NCBI RefSeq assembly: GCF_004115085.1
Contig: NZ_QXJP01000028.1
Location: 1 to 54,644, forward strand
DNA length: 54,644 nucleotides
Source: Longirhabdus pacifica
Lineage (GTDB): Bacteria > Bacillota > Bacilli > Paenibacillales > DSM-105158
Reading direction: 5' to 3'
Positions 1-9,405 of this stretch are shown piece by piece. A model generated the notes under the pieces. It was not told the DNA's origin. It ran no database searches and saw nothing but the letters and a program-made list of their open reading frames with translations. A program made the translations under genes and the position numbers. How positions within the stretch are numbered: position 1 is the stretch's first letter; the number at the start of each line of letters is the position of its first letter.

Positions 1-94
1 TTTCACTCTATATCGATATGAAGTAGATTTGCGATGATGTTCTCTCCCGCTTCGTGAGTCTTTCGTAAAAGGCTCTGGTGAAGCGGCGAGATCT
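1..94 (-). other. Probable rRNA-operon leader (partial, leaves the window)
   Basis: This stretch lies downstream of a promoter-like pair on the minus strand and reads out of the left edge. It contains a long hairpin: GAAGCGG (80-86) pairs with CCGCTTC (47-53), with an inner GAG/CTC and CTTT/AAAG extension. There is no open frame. In B. subtilis an rRNA operon follows lysS, and a 5S gene closes the other end of this window, so an rRNA leader is the best guess. The 16S gene itself is not in the window, so this is an inference. Confidence 0.4.
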
Positions 95-124
95 AATATA
101 CCATACAAATGATGAATGATGCAA
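95..124 (-). promoter_or_regulatory. Sigma-A type promoter, probably for an rRNA operon
   Basis: On the minus strand TTGCAT (119-124) and TATATT (95-100) are separated by 18 bases and read left, away from lysS. The -10 sequence is of the kind seen in Firmicute rRNA promoters, and the downstream hairpin fits a stable-RNA leader. What it drives is outside the window. Confidence 0.4.
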
Positions 125-156
125 CAGTTAATTTCAAAAAAGTTTCATGTCTTATA

Positions 157-192
157 AAAAAGCTGAATCATTGGTTTTATGATTCAGCTTTA
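157..192 (-). terminator. Rho-independent terminator after the lysS/acetyltransferase unit
   Basis: AAGCTGAATCAT (160-171) pairs with ATGATTCAGCTT (179-190). On the minus strand the stem is followed by a run of six T. It lies about 190 bases past the acetyltransferase stop. I see nothing else convincing in 193-382. Confidence 0.8.
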
Positions 193-382
193 ACTGCTTT
201 CAATCTATTATATTATCAGAGCGAATGATGGACTTTTTAGGTATGAGTTAAAGTAAACATCACCTATTAACTCTGTACTACCATGCTTATTGATATCCAT
301 GGTCCTATTTACAAAGAGAACATAGTGCATCATGTCTTTCCATCTTTTAAGTCTTAAGCGATTGAACTTGAACTAAAAAAAA

Positions 383-952
383 TCAGTCTCCATTAACTAT
401 ACCATGTAAAGCTCTATACTCTTGCTCAAGTATACTCATGCTAATAGCATCATGATACTCATGATTATAAAACAAAACTTCTCTAAGTACACCTTCACGC
501 TTGAAGCCTAACTTTTCATAAGATTTAATTGCACGTTCATTGAACGTGTATACATGTAATTCTATACGATGCAATTGAACGACACCAAAGGCATAATCTA
601 AAAGTAACTGCATTGCCTCTGTGCCATAACCTTTACCAAAATCAGCCTCATCATTAATCGCTATACGTATCCAACCATTTCTGTTGATACGATCGATACC
701 ATTGATACCAATATCCCCAATAACTTCATCGTTCTCTTTATTGACAATAAGCAAAAAAATACTGCTGTCATCTCCAGCTTTGGTATCAAAGTATTTATGA
801 ATTTCTGATTTAAAGAAAATTTTCTGACTTCCTGTTAATATTCTTGTCTCTTCAGAACGGTACAAACCGTTATAAAACAAATCTACATCACTTTGTTCTG
901 GTGGGCGTAAGTATACTAAATCACCCACCAGAAATTTTACGTGCTCTCCCAC
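383..952 (-). CDS. GNAT-family N-acetyltransferase (RimJ/RimL-SpeG-like)
   Basis: This is a 189-residue acetyl-CoA-dependent N-acetyltransferase. The acetyl-CoA binding signature GKGYGT is at residues 107-111, in a stretch typical of motif A, and the motif B region NERAIKSYEKLGF (138-150) ends in the usual LGF. The family includes ribosomal-protein alanine, spermidine and small-molecule acetyltransferases, and the substrate cannot be read from sequence. The start is GTG with an AGAGGG-type ribosome site nine bases upstream. It follows lysS by 21 bases and ends before a terminator, so it is probably cotranscribed with lysS. It is not in this place in B. subtilis. Confidence 0.85.
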   Translation of the reverse strand: MGEHVKFLVGDLVYLRPPEQSDVDLFYNGLYRSEETRILTGSQKIFFKSEIHKYFDTKAGDDSSIFLLIVNKENDEVIGDIGINGIDRINRNGWIRIAINDEADFGKGYGTEAMQLLLDYAFGVVQLHRIELHVYTFNERAIKSYEKLGFKREGVLREVLFYNHEYHDAISMSILEQEYRALHGIVNGD

Positions 953-973
953 TGTAAAGCACCCTCTTCCGAT

Positions 974-2485
<1,512 letters not shown>

Positions 2486-2526
2486 TTAAGTGACTATCAT
2501 TCTTATCATTACTATGTATCTTAAAC

Positions 2527-2555
2527 TAAAAAAGCTTCCAAAGGAAGCTTTTTTA
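2527..2555 (-). terminator. Terminator between greA and lysS
   Basis: AAAAAAGCTTCC (2528-2539) pairs with GGAAGCTTTTTT (2543-2554) around a three-base loop. The U-rich tails on both strands allow bidirectional use. lysS transcription must come from read-through or from a promoter in the short gap that I could not identify. Confidence 0.85.
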
Positions 2556-2635
2556 CGATGATTAAATAAATCTCGATTCAAGTAAAGTTCTAAATATAAA
2601 AATCATGGCTGAAAGTACAAATTCCTTTAGGTTTA

Positions 2636-3112
2636 TTATCTGTTAATATCAATAATTTTATACTGAATTACACCTGCTGGGGCGTTGACATCTACAAGTG
2701 CGTCTTTCTTTTTACCAATAATGGCTTTACCTACTGGACTTTCATTCGAAATTTTATTTTCTAATGGATCCGACTCCGCACTTCCAACGATGGAATATCG
2801 CACTTCGTCACCAGATTCAATATCATGTAGTGTTACAATGGAACCCACACTTACCGTGTCTGTATCCACTTCATCATCATTAATAATGCTTGCATTACTT
2901 AACATTTTTTCTATTGTAATAATTTTACCTTCAATGAAAGCTTGCTCATTTTTAGCATCTTCATATTCGGAGTTTTCGCTAATATCACCATAGCCAATTG
3001 CTATCTTTATTCTTTCTGCAACTTCTCTGCGTTTGACAGACTTCAGGTGATCTAATTCCTCCTCAAGTTTTTTTAATCCATCTTGTGTAAGGATTACTTC
3101 TTTTTCAGACAT
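2636..3112 (-). CDS. greA: Transcription elongation factor GreA
   Basis: GreA rescues backtracked RNA polymerase by stimulating cleavage of the nascent transcript's 3' end. The protein has 158 residues, the usual length. The N-terminal coiled coil starts with the signature ILTQDGLKKLEEEL, carries the family's acidic tip (ENSEYEDAKNEQAFIEGKI), and leads to a C-terminal FKBP-like domain with NESPVGKAIIGKK. An AGGAG ribosome site lies nine bases before ATG. In B. subtilis greA is elsewhere; here it sits between dusB and lysS with its own consensus promoter. Confidence 0.96.
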   Translation of the reverse strand: MSEKEVILTQDGLKKLEEELDHLKSVKRREVAERIKIAIGYGDISENSEYEDAKNEQAFIEGKIITIEKMLSNASIINDDEVDTDTVSVGSIVTLHDIESGDEVRYSIVGSAESDPLENKISNESPVGKAIIGKKKDALVDVNAPAGVIQYKIIDINR

Positions 3113-3231
3113 ATAACAAAACTCCTGTCATAATTTTTTTACTCTTCCTCGATATGATTGAAGAGATATTAGTTAACGTAATATTAATATATAAAAGATG
3201 CTCTGCATCATGACAACATTATTACTGGTTG

Positions 3232-3260
3232 ATTATATTTCATGCATGAAAAAATGTCAA
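3232..3260 (-). promoter_or_regulatory. Consensus sigma-A promoter of greA
   Basis: On the minus strand TTGACA (3255-3260) and TATAAT (3232-3237) match consensus perfectly with 17 bases between. The start would give a leader of about 110 bases. That leader holds a small GATGC/GCATC hairpin followed by four T (3198-3210), which is too weak to call a terminator. Confidence 0.8.
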
Positions 3261-3291
3261 TCATAGCCATTTAATCTGATGAAACTGGATG

Positions 3292-4287
3292 TTAACTGCT
3301 TGCTACAGCCACATCTTTTTCAAAACCGGCAACGAAATCCTCTAATACATTTTTCATTCCGTCTCTCGTCGTTTGACTCATGACACTGTCTTTTATTCTT
3401 GCAGAACCACGCAATCCTTTCAGATACCATGCTACATGCTTTCTCATTTCTCTCACTGCAACAGACTCACCCTTTAGGTCAACGAGTCTATCCATATGCA
3501 ACATGCAGATGTCGATTTTTTCTTGGGCAGTTGGTTCTCCAAGTAATTGTCCATTCGTTAAATATTGTACCGTTCTAAATAGTATCCAAGGGTTTCCTAA
3601 TGCCGCACGTCCTATCATGACCCCATCACAACCTGTATGATCTAACAAACGCTTTGCATCTTCTGGAGCAAATACATCCCCATTTCCTATTACAGGAATA
3701 TTAACGGTGCTTTTCACTTCTTTAATAATATCCCAATCTGCTTTACCGGTATACATTTGCTTTCTTGTACGGCCATGTATGCTAACAGCCTGACCACCAC
3801 CACGTTCAACGGCTTTGGCATTTTCAATCGCGTAAATATGATCTTCATCCCAACCGATACGCATCTTCACAGTAACTGGTTTTTTAACTTCTTTAACGAC
3901 GGCGGATACCATTTCCTCTATTTTGCTTGGATCAAGCAACCACTTTGCCCCTGCGTCTACTTTTGTAATTTTGGGAGCTGGACATCCCATGTTGATATCT
4001 ATAATATCGGCATTCGTTTTTTCATCGACAACTTTTGCTGCTTCTACGAGTGAAGCTTTGTCTCCCCCAAAAATTTGTAAGCTAAGCGGCTTTTCTCGCT
4101 CATCTACAAATAGCATATCTAATGTTCGTTTGTTTCCATGGAGGATGGCTTTATCACTTACCATTTCCGCACAAACTAGTCCACATCCAAATTCTTTCGC
4201 AATCAGACGAAAAGCAGGATTACAAACTCCAGCCATCGGCGCAAGCACAACTTGATTTTTCATTTCAATATTACCTATTTTTAACAT
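3292..4287 (-). CDS. dusB: tRNA-dihydrouridine synthase DusB
   Basis: This FMN- and NADPH-dependent enzyme reduces specific uridines in the tRNA D-loop. The 331-residue protein has the TIM-barrel start with VVLAPMAGV near residue 13, the catalytic cysteine in NMGCPAPKI (Cys102), the SIHGRTR segment, and phosphate-binding GNGDV and GVMIGRAALGNPW motifs. The start is ATG with GGGGAGG upstream. It directly follows folK, so it may be the last gene of the folate operon; the small HTH gene yazB that lies between folK and dusB in B. subtilis is missing. Confidence 0.95.
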   Translation of the reverse strand: MLKIGNIEMKNQVVLAPMAGVCNPAFRLIAKEFGCGLVCAEMVSDKAILHGNKRTLDMLFVDEREKPLSLQIFGGDKASLVEAAKVVDEKTNADIIDINMGCPAPKITKVDAGAKWLLDPSKIEEMVSAVVKEVKKPVTVKMRIGWDEDHIYAIENAKAVERGGGQAVSIHGRTRKQMYTGKADWDIIKEVKSTVNIPVIGNGDVFAPEDAKRLLDHTGCDGVMIGRAALGNPWILFRTVQYLTNGQLLGEPTAQEKIDICMLHMDRLVDLKGESVAVREMRKHVAWYLKGLRGSARIKDSVMSQTTRDGMKNVLEDFVAGFEKDVAVASS

Positions 4288-4319
4288 TTACATCCTCCCC
4301 ATTTTCTTCATATATCATG

Positions 4320-4835
4320 TTATAAAAGACTGAATTCGTGCATCCAGTTCATTTTTTCGTATAACGTTACATCTTCCATTTTGTTCAGTTTTCCCAAAGT
4401 TTCTCCAACCCATTCGAGATGAGGGGATGGAACAGGTAAAATTTCTTTTAAAGGTATCATGACAAACGATCTTTCCCTCATTCTAGGATGCGGGATCGTC
4501 AATGTGTCACTGTGCATTTGAACGTGATCAAACAGTAAAATATCCAAGTCCAATGTCCTTGGGCCCCATTTAATATCTCTTACTCTGCCAAGAAGATGTT
4601 CAATTGCAGCTACTTCTTGCAGTAATTGTTCTGGTGTCAGGTTCGTTTTGATTTCAGCGACCATGTTGAGAAATGCCGGCTGATCCGTGTACCCAACAGG
4701 TGCAGACTCATATAATGATGAACCCTTATTCATTATAATGCTAGGGTGTTCATGCAACCTTTTCATTGCACTTACAAGATGGTGTTTACGGTCTCCTATA
4801 TTGGACCCAGCACCGATATAAACAATATGTTTCAT
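4320..4835 (-). CDS. folK: 2-amino-4-hydroxy-6-hydroxymethyldihydropteridine pyrophosphokinase
   Basis: It transfers pyrophosphate from ATP to hydroxymethyl-dihydropterin, the step before dihydropteroate synthase. The 171 residues carry the N-terminal YIGAGSNIGDR motif and the family signature GPRTLDLDILLFD at 91-103, whose aspartates bind magnesium, then IPHPRMRERSFVMIPL. Its ribosome site is weak and it starts three bases after folB stops, so translation is probably coupled to folB. Confidence 0.95.
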   Translation of the reverse strand: MKHIVYIGAGSNIGDRKHHLVSAMKRLHEHPSIIMNKGSSLYESAPVGYTDQPAFLNMVAEIKTNLTPEQLLQEVAAIEHLLGRVRDIKWGPRTLDLDILLFDHVQMHSDTLTIPHPRMRERSFVMIPLKEILPVPSPHLEWVGETLGKLNKMEDVTLYEKMNWMHEFSLL

Positions 4836-4838
4836 AGG

Positions 4839-5210
4839 TTAATTTTCGACCCGCTTCCGACATATTTCTACTGAGACACCTTCAAATGAAGCAGCAAAAG
4901 GTGGATCAGGCTTTGTAATTTCTATTTTAATTTCTTTGAGCTGTTCATACGTGGTAAACAATTCTTCACATATATGTTGTGCTAAAGCTTCTAAAAGGTT
5001 GAATGTTTTCTTCGTCATGATATGCTCAATGATTTCATACGCTTCTCCATAATTAACAGTATACTTCAATTTGTCGTGCTGGCAAGCCAATTTCAAATCT
5101 AACCCTAATTCAACTTGTACGTAGAAGCGTTGTCCTAGTTTGTTTTCCTCAGGAAATACACCATGATAGCCAAAAAATTGCATTTGTTTTAATTTTATTT
5201 TATCAAGCAC
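4839..5210 (-). CDS. folB: Dihydroneopterin aldolase
   Basis: It cleaves dihydroneopterin to the hydroxymethyl-dihydropterin used by FolK. Key segments are MQFFGYHGVFPEENKLGQRF at the N terminus, NYGEAYEIIE, NLLEALAQHI and the C-terminal KPDPPFAASFEGVSVEI. I choose the GTG at 5210, which lies nine bases past an AAGGTG-type ribosome site and starts like other FolB proteins. A longer frame from the GTG at 5222 has the site almost touching it. The product is 123 residues, close to the usual 120. Confidence 0.93.
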   Translation of the reverse strand: MLDKIKLKQMQFFGYHGVFPEENKLGQRFYVQVELGLDLKLACQHDKLKYTVNYGEAYEIIEHIMTKKTFNLLEALAQHICEELFTTYEQLKEIKIEITKPDPPFAASFEGVSVEICRKRVEN

Positions 5211-5330
5211 AGCGTTTCTCACACCTTACTTATATAATGTATTGGAAACATGTTTAATGCCGTAGTTTATTCTGCCTCTTTCACTTTGATACGTTACATG
5301 TCTATGCAGATTATATGAAGGTAAACAACC

Positions 5331-6167
5331 TTATTTACTCTTTATTATGGCTTCTGTCATACGTGCCGCTCTTACTGTTTGCTTCACATCATGAACACGT
5401 ATGATTTTACAACCTTGTGTTATACCCATCACTGCGGTAGCCAACGATCCTTCTACTACATCATGAGCAGGTAAGGAAAGCGTTTTTTGAATCATAGATT
5501 TACGGGAAGTTCCAAGCAATACGGGATAGCCTAAAGCAGTTAGCTGATGGAGATGGTTCATGATCGTTAAGTTATGCTCTAGTGTTTTGGCAAACCCGAT
5601 CCCTGGATCCAGTATGATCTGTTCTTCTTTCACTCCTGCTTTCATAGCTAAGGAGATACTTTCTTGTAAGTCATGTATGACATCGGTGACAACATCTTCA
5701 TATTCCGCTGTTTTTCTATTGTGCATGAGTATGATAGGACATCCTTTATGAGCAGCAAGCTGAGCCATTTGCTCATCATATTGACATCCCCAAATATCGT
5801 TTACTATGGTTGCGCCGGCATCTAACGCTGCTTTTGCAACGGATGATTTATACGTATCAATGGAGATAGGAACATGAATATGAGAAGCAATTTTTTCAAC
5901 TACCGGAATGACACGTTGTAATTCTTCTTCCGCTGAAATACGTTTTGCGCCAGGACGAGTGGATTCACCACCAATATCAATAATATCGGCACCTTGCTCT
6001 ACCATGGTTAAGGCACGTTGATATGCTTGTTCTACTGTATGATACGTCCCTCCATCGGAAAATGAATCTGGTGTTACATTAAGAATACCCATGACAAGTG
6101 TTGTATGACGAGCGTGGAGCATAGCATATAATTTGTTGTTCGTATCCTTCATCTGTTTACGGTCCAT
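5331..6167 (-). CDS. folP: Dihydropteroate synthase
   Basis: It joins 4-aminobenzoate to dihydropterin pyrophosphate; it is the sulfonamide target (called sul in B. subtilis). The 278-residue protein has both family signatures: MGILNVTPDSFSDGG (26-40) and DIGGESTRPGA (64-74), plus GTSRKSMI near 220 for substrate phosphate binding. An AAAGGA sits directly against the first ATG, so the second ATG (MKDTNN, six codons in) could be the real start. A gap of about 120 bases separates it from folB. pabC, usually just upstream, is replaced by an intergenic repeat. Confidence 0.95.
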   Translation of the reverse strand: MDRKQMKDTNNKLYAMLHARHTTLVMGILNVTPDSFSDGGTYHTVEQAYQRALTMVEQGADIIDIGGESTRPGAKRISAEEELQRVIPVVEKIASHIHVPISIDTYKSSVAKAALDAGATIVNDIWGCQYDEQMAQLAAHKGCPIILMHNRKTAEYEDVVTDVIHDLQESISLAMKAGVKEEQIILDPGIGFAKTLEHNLTIMNHLHQLTALGYPVLLGTSRKSMIQKTLSLPAHDVVEGSLATAVMGITQGCKIIRVHDVKQTVRAARMTEAIIKSK

Positions 6168-6187
6168 TCCTTTTTAAAGTTTACTAT

Positions 6188-6312
6188 ATAAAATGAAGAA
6201 ATAATAACATACAGTTTACGCCTCAGTTGCCAGGCGTAAAGGTTGTAATATGTAATTTCTTCATTTTATGTTTAGCGGTAATAAGTTGAGTGAACAAGTT
6301 CATCAACTTATT
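6188..6312 (+). repeat. Dispersed structured repeat, copy A
   Basis: This intergenic unit of about 125 bases holds three palindromes. A perfect 15-bp inverted repeat (6188-6202 with 6255-6269) encloses TTTACGCCT/AGGCGTAAA (6215-6223 with 6232-6240). These are followed by AATAAGTTG...CAACTTATT with an inner TGAAC/GTTCA. A copy matching along its whole length lies at 36478-36603 in the opposite orientation. Its right end overlaps the last codons of pabA and supplies the pabA stop. No ORF is present. Confidence 0.85.
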
Positions 6313-6868
6313 GGATAAAATTTTTCAATAGTTGCTTTCCTTGCTCCGTTAAAATGGACTCTGGGTGAAATTGAACACCTTCAAGTGGATAGTCACGATG
6401 GCGAATAGCCATAATCTCCCCAGCTTCTGTTTGTGCACTGATTTCCAACGTTTCAGGTAACGTTTCTTTTTCCACAATTAACGAATGATAGCGAGTCGCC
6501 TTGAGTGGGTTTTCTAAGTTAGAAAAGATCGTTTTACCGTCATGAAGCACTTCTGCCATTTTTCCATGTACGATTTGTTCTGCTCTAACCACATTTGCTC
6601 CGAAAGCTTGTGCAATAGCTTGATGGCCAAGACATACACCTAGTATAGGCTTGTTCTTCTTAAAATGATCTATCACATCTAGACTAATTCCCGCTTCATC
6701 AGGAGTTTTAGGGCCGGGAGAAATAATGATTTTATCTGGATTCATTTCTTCTATTTGCTTCAGTGTGACTTCATCATTGCGAACTACGTTGATTTGTTCA
6801 CCTATTTCACCAATATATTGAACGAGGTTGTAAGTAAACGAATCATAGTTATCTATAACAAGTATCAT
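6308..6868 (-). CDS. pabA: Glutamine amidotransferase subunit (PabA/TrpG)
   Basis: It releases ammonia from glutamine for aminodeoxychorismate synthase and, in relatives, for anthranilate synthase as well. The 186-residue class I domain shows the nucleophile in GVCLGHQ (Cys79) and the dyad in VQFHPES (His168, Glu170), with the oxyanion stretch [11 protein letters not shown]. In B. subtilis it lies between pabB and pabC, but neither partner is present here, so PabB must be encoded elsewhere. The stop codon lies inside the intergenic repeat at 6188-6312. Confidence 0.94.
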   Translation of the reverse strand: MILVIDNYDSFTYNLVQYIGEIGEQINVVRNDEVTLKQIEEMNPDKIIISPGPKTPDEAGISLDVIDHFKKNKPILGVCLGHQAIAQAFGANVVRAEQIVHGKMAEVLHDGKTIFSNLENPLKATRYHSLIVEKETLPETLEISAQTEAGEIMAIRHRDYPLEGVQFHPESILTEQGKQLLKNFIQ

Positions 6869-6957
6869 GTTGTACCAACCCTTTCGGTTATATGAATACC
6901 ATTCGATTTATTTTCATATACAATAACACGAAAAAATAAAAATCAAAAGAAAAACGT

Positions 6958-6995
6958 AAAAAAACTGAATATCCGACTTATGCCAGATATTCAGA
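6958..6995 (-). terminator. Terminator after cysK
   Basis: CTGAATATC (6965-6973) pairs with GATATTCAG (6986-6994); the minus strand then has seven T. It ends cysK transcription before pabA, so pabA probably has its own start of transcription in 6869-6957. Confidence 0.85.
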
Positions 6996-7049
6996 TCCTT
7001 ATGAGATAATACATGATTATATTTTATATTTTAATAATAACAAACCAAT

Positions 7050-7985
7050 TTATTCAAATTGGAACAACGGTGTACTTAAATATCTCTCACCGTTACTTGG
7101 TATCACTGCGATGACTCTTTTCCCTTTACCTAACTTTTTAGCAACTTGTATCGCTGCATGAACGTTAGCACCTGAAGAGATACCGCATAGTATACCTTCC
7201 TCTTTCGCTATCTTACGTGCCATTTCAAATGCATGCTCATTTTCTATCGTAATAATTTCATCATAAACTTGTGTGTTTAGAATGCTTGGTACGAATCCAG
7301 CTCCTATCCCCTGAATTTTATGAGGTCCAGGCTTACCTCCAGAAAGAATAGGTGATGCTGCTGGCTCCACAGCTACAATTTGAATTCCAGGGAAATGTTC
7401 CTTCAAAATTTCCCCTGTACCAGAAATAGTACCCCCTGTTCCAATACCTGCAACAAATGCATCTAAGTTACCATCATGATCTTGTATCGCTTTTACAATT
7501 TCAGGCCCTGTTGTTTCACGGTGTACTTTCACATTCGCTTTATTGTTGAATTGTTGAGGCATAAAATAATCGGGATGATCTGCATGTATGTCCTCTGCTT
7601 TCTTGATTGCGCCTTTCATGCCTTCTGCTCCTGGCGTTAATACCAATTCTGCACCATAAGCACGCAATAAATTTCTTCGCTCTAAACTCATCGTTTCTGG
7701 CATAACGAGTATGGCTTTATATCCTTTTGCAGCAGCTACCATTGCAAGACCAATCCCTGTATTTCCACTCGTCGGTTCGATAATGGTGTCACCTGGTTTT
7801 AATGCTCCAGTTTGCTCCGCATCTTCAATCATGCTGATAGCAATTCTATCTTTAACACTTGCCCCTGGATTTTGGAATTCGAGCTTTACATATACTTCTG
7901 CTGCATCTTCCGGCACCACTCTGTTGAGTTTTACTAATGGTGTACCACCAATTACTTCTGTAATATTTTGCACTAATTTTGACAT
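7050..7985 (-). CDS. cysK: Cysteine synthase (O-acetylserine sulfhydrylase)
   Basis: This PLP enzyme makes cysteine from O-acetylserine and sulfide. The 311-residue fold-type II protein has the Schiff-base lysine in NPGASVKDR (Lys45), the TSGNTG substrate loop, and GTGGTISG for PLP phosphate. I chose the ATG at 7985 because AAGGAGGAG lies just before it; the 16 codons upstream in frame (with RRRRK) are untranslated leader. It has its own promoter, a leader of about 255 bases and a terminator, so it is monocistronic. CymR-type control is known for Bacillus cysK, but I could not confirm an operator. Confidence 0.96.
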   Translation of the reverse strand: MSKLVQNITEVIGGTPLVKLNRVVPEDAAEVYVKLEFQNPGASVKDRIAISMIEDAEQTGALKPGDTIIEPTSGNTGIGLAMVAAAKGYKAILVMPETMSLERRNLLRAYGAELVLTPGAEGMKGAIKKAEDIHADHPDYFMPQQFNNKANVKVHRETTGPEIVKAIQDHDGNLDAFVAGIGTGGTISGTGEILKEHFPGIQIVAVEPAASPILSGGKPGPHKIQGIGAGFVPSILNTQVYDEIITIENEHAFEMARKIAKEEGILCGISSGANVHAAIQVAKKLGKGKRVIAVIPSNGERYLSTPLFQFE

Positions 7986-8246
7986 TTTTCTTCTCCTCCT
8001 TAATCTATCTTGGTTGAAATAGTAGTCATTCAAGTTGTTTCTCCATTTGTGTACTTCATTTGCGTTCTTACATGTTTCATTTTGTTTTTGTTTCCGTATA
8101 TATAATTAAATTCATTACTTCCATATTCATAACTTTAAATTCATACTCATCACAGTACAATCTATACTAATGTAATTCCAACATTACAATCTGTGTACCC
8201 TTTTCACCTCTGGTATTATTCCGAGTTAAAAGGTAGGTTTAATATA
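7986..8246 (-). other. Long 5' leader of cysK
   Basis: This is an untranslated leader of about 255 bases between the cysK promoter and start codon. It is AT-rich and has one clear small hairpin (TAATGT/ACATTA near 8170-8190). I find no T-box motif and no S-box core, and no terminator hairpin right before the gene. Confidence 0.5.
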
Positions 8247-8275
8247 ATTTTAACAGTGTCCCTTTATTATGTCAA
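8247..8275 (-). promoter_or_regulatory. Sigma-A promoter of cysK
   Basis: On the minus strand TTGACA (8270-8275) and TAAAAT (8247-8252) are 17 bases apart. The position, about 260 bases upstream of the coding start, implies a long leader. Confidence 0.7.
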
Positions 8276-8320
8276 CGGTGTTCATACACGTCTTACTGAA
8301 CTTTTTTTATAAAAGTGTTT

Positions 8321-8350
8321 TTGTTTTTTTATTTTACCGTGGTATATAAT
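8321..8350 (+). promoter_or_regulatory. Possible plus-strand promoter between cysK and hslO
   Basis: TTGTTT (8321-8326) and TATAAT (8345-8350) with 18 bases between face right. The strong hairpin at 8436-8481 would end such a transcript after about 130 bases. No ORF is present. The -35 match is poor, so this is tentative. Confidence 0.25.
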
Positions 8351-8433
8351 GAATCATTTAGATAATTTAAATGCATTTGTTCATGAGACGTAGACTTGTA
8401 TTTCATCATTTCTTGTTCTTAAATATGTACATG

Positions 8434-8482
8434 AAAAGGTGCACCTTGCTAAAGCTTACAGCTTACCAACAAGGTGCACTTT
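8434..8482 (-). terminator. Terminator after hslO
   Basis: CAAGGTGCAC (8470-8479) pairs with GTGCACCTTG (8439-8448); the minus strand continues with CTTTTC. It begins three bases past the hslO stop. The arm AAGGTGCACCTT is itself a palindrome. Confidence 0.75.
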
Positions 8483-8484
8483 CA

Positions 8485-9357
8485 TTATGACGTTGCTTGT
8501 TTTAACAATTCACTTAGCTCATCTTTGGAAAAGGTATAGTTATCATTACAAAAATGACACACTACTTCTGCATGTCCTTGTTCTATTAATCCGTTAATTT
8601 CCTTTTCCCCGAGGCTAATTAGTGCTTTCTCCATTCGTTCTTTACTGCAACCACAGTGGAAGGAAAGAGGAATTTGATCCATAATGTTAAAAGATGGAAG
8701 CACCTTTTTCACGAGCTCCTCTATTTTCATTCCATCATCTAAATAAGCGGTCACGGTCTGCAACTGATTGATTTCTGTTTCAATTGCAGCAATATCTTCA
8801 TCCTTCATGCCAGGAAGAATTTGAATAATGAAACCTCCCGCAGCTTTTACAGATTGATCTCTATCCACTAATACACCTGCTGCAACAGCAGAAGGAATCT
8901 GCTCCGATTTTGCAAAGTAATACGTAAAGTCTTGACCAATTTCACCTGAAACAATAGGACTTGCACCTCGATACGGCTCTTTCATCCCTAAATCTTTGGT
9001 TACGTATAAGTTTCCCTGTGTACCAACAGCACCACGAACATCCAATTTACCGATCTCATTTAAAGGTAAGTCCACTTGTGGATTATGCAAAAATGCTTTA
9101 GCTTGTCCCTTTGCATTCGCATCTACAACAATTTGGCCAATAGGGCCATTTCCTTTTATTTGAATGGTCAGATGCTGCTCTCCTTTAAGCATCGTTCCCA
9201 TCATTGCACCGATCGTTGACGCTCTACCTACTGCAGCGGTTGCCGTAGGTAATGTTTGTTGTCTCTCACGAATCTCTTCTACAAATGAAGTCGATTCGGC
9301 AGCAAATACACGTACTTTTCCGTCGAATGCTGTACCTCTTACGATGTAATTTTCCAT
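8485..9357 (-). CDS. hslO: Redox-regulated chaperone Hsp33
   Basis: Hsp33 is a holdase that unfolds and binds client proteins when its zinc site is oxidised. The 290-residue protein has the zinc-binding cysteines at the C terminus: CxC (Cys235, Cys237) and CxxC (Cys267, Cys270). The N-terminal domain begins MENYIVRGTAFDG, as usual. The ATG has a GGAGAAAG site. It lies 48 bases after coaX, as in B. subtilis, and ends at a strong terminator, so it is probably the last gene of the nadABC-coaX-hslO unit. Confidence 0.96.
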   Translation of the reverse strand: MENYIVRGTAFDGKVRVFAAESTSFVEEIRERQQTLPTATAAVGRASTIGAMMGTMLKGEQHLTIQIKGNGPIGQIVVDANAKGQAKAFLHNPQVDLPLNEIGKLDVRGAVGTQGNLYVTKDLGMKEPYRGASPIVSGEIGQDFTYYFAKSEQIPSAVAAGVLVDRDQSVKAAGGFIIQILPGMKDEDIAAIETEINQLQTVTAYLDDGMKIEELVKKVLPSFNIMDQIPLSFHCGCSKERMEKALISLGEKEINGLIEQGHAEVVCHFCNDNYTFSKDELSELLKQATS

Positions 9358-9405
9358 TTCTTTTTCTCCTTCATGATCAGAATGTTATCGTCTTGTCACC
9401 ATTAG

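Noticed and set aside
3380..4325. Several plus-strand frames over dusB
   Set aside because: All are shadows of the dusB coding sequence without ribosome sites.
7986..8246. T-box or SAM riboswitch before cysK
   Set aside because: No T-box sequence (AGGGTGGNACCGCG-like) or S-box core is visible and no terminator/antiterminator pair is present.
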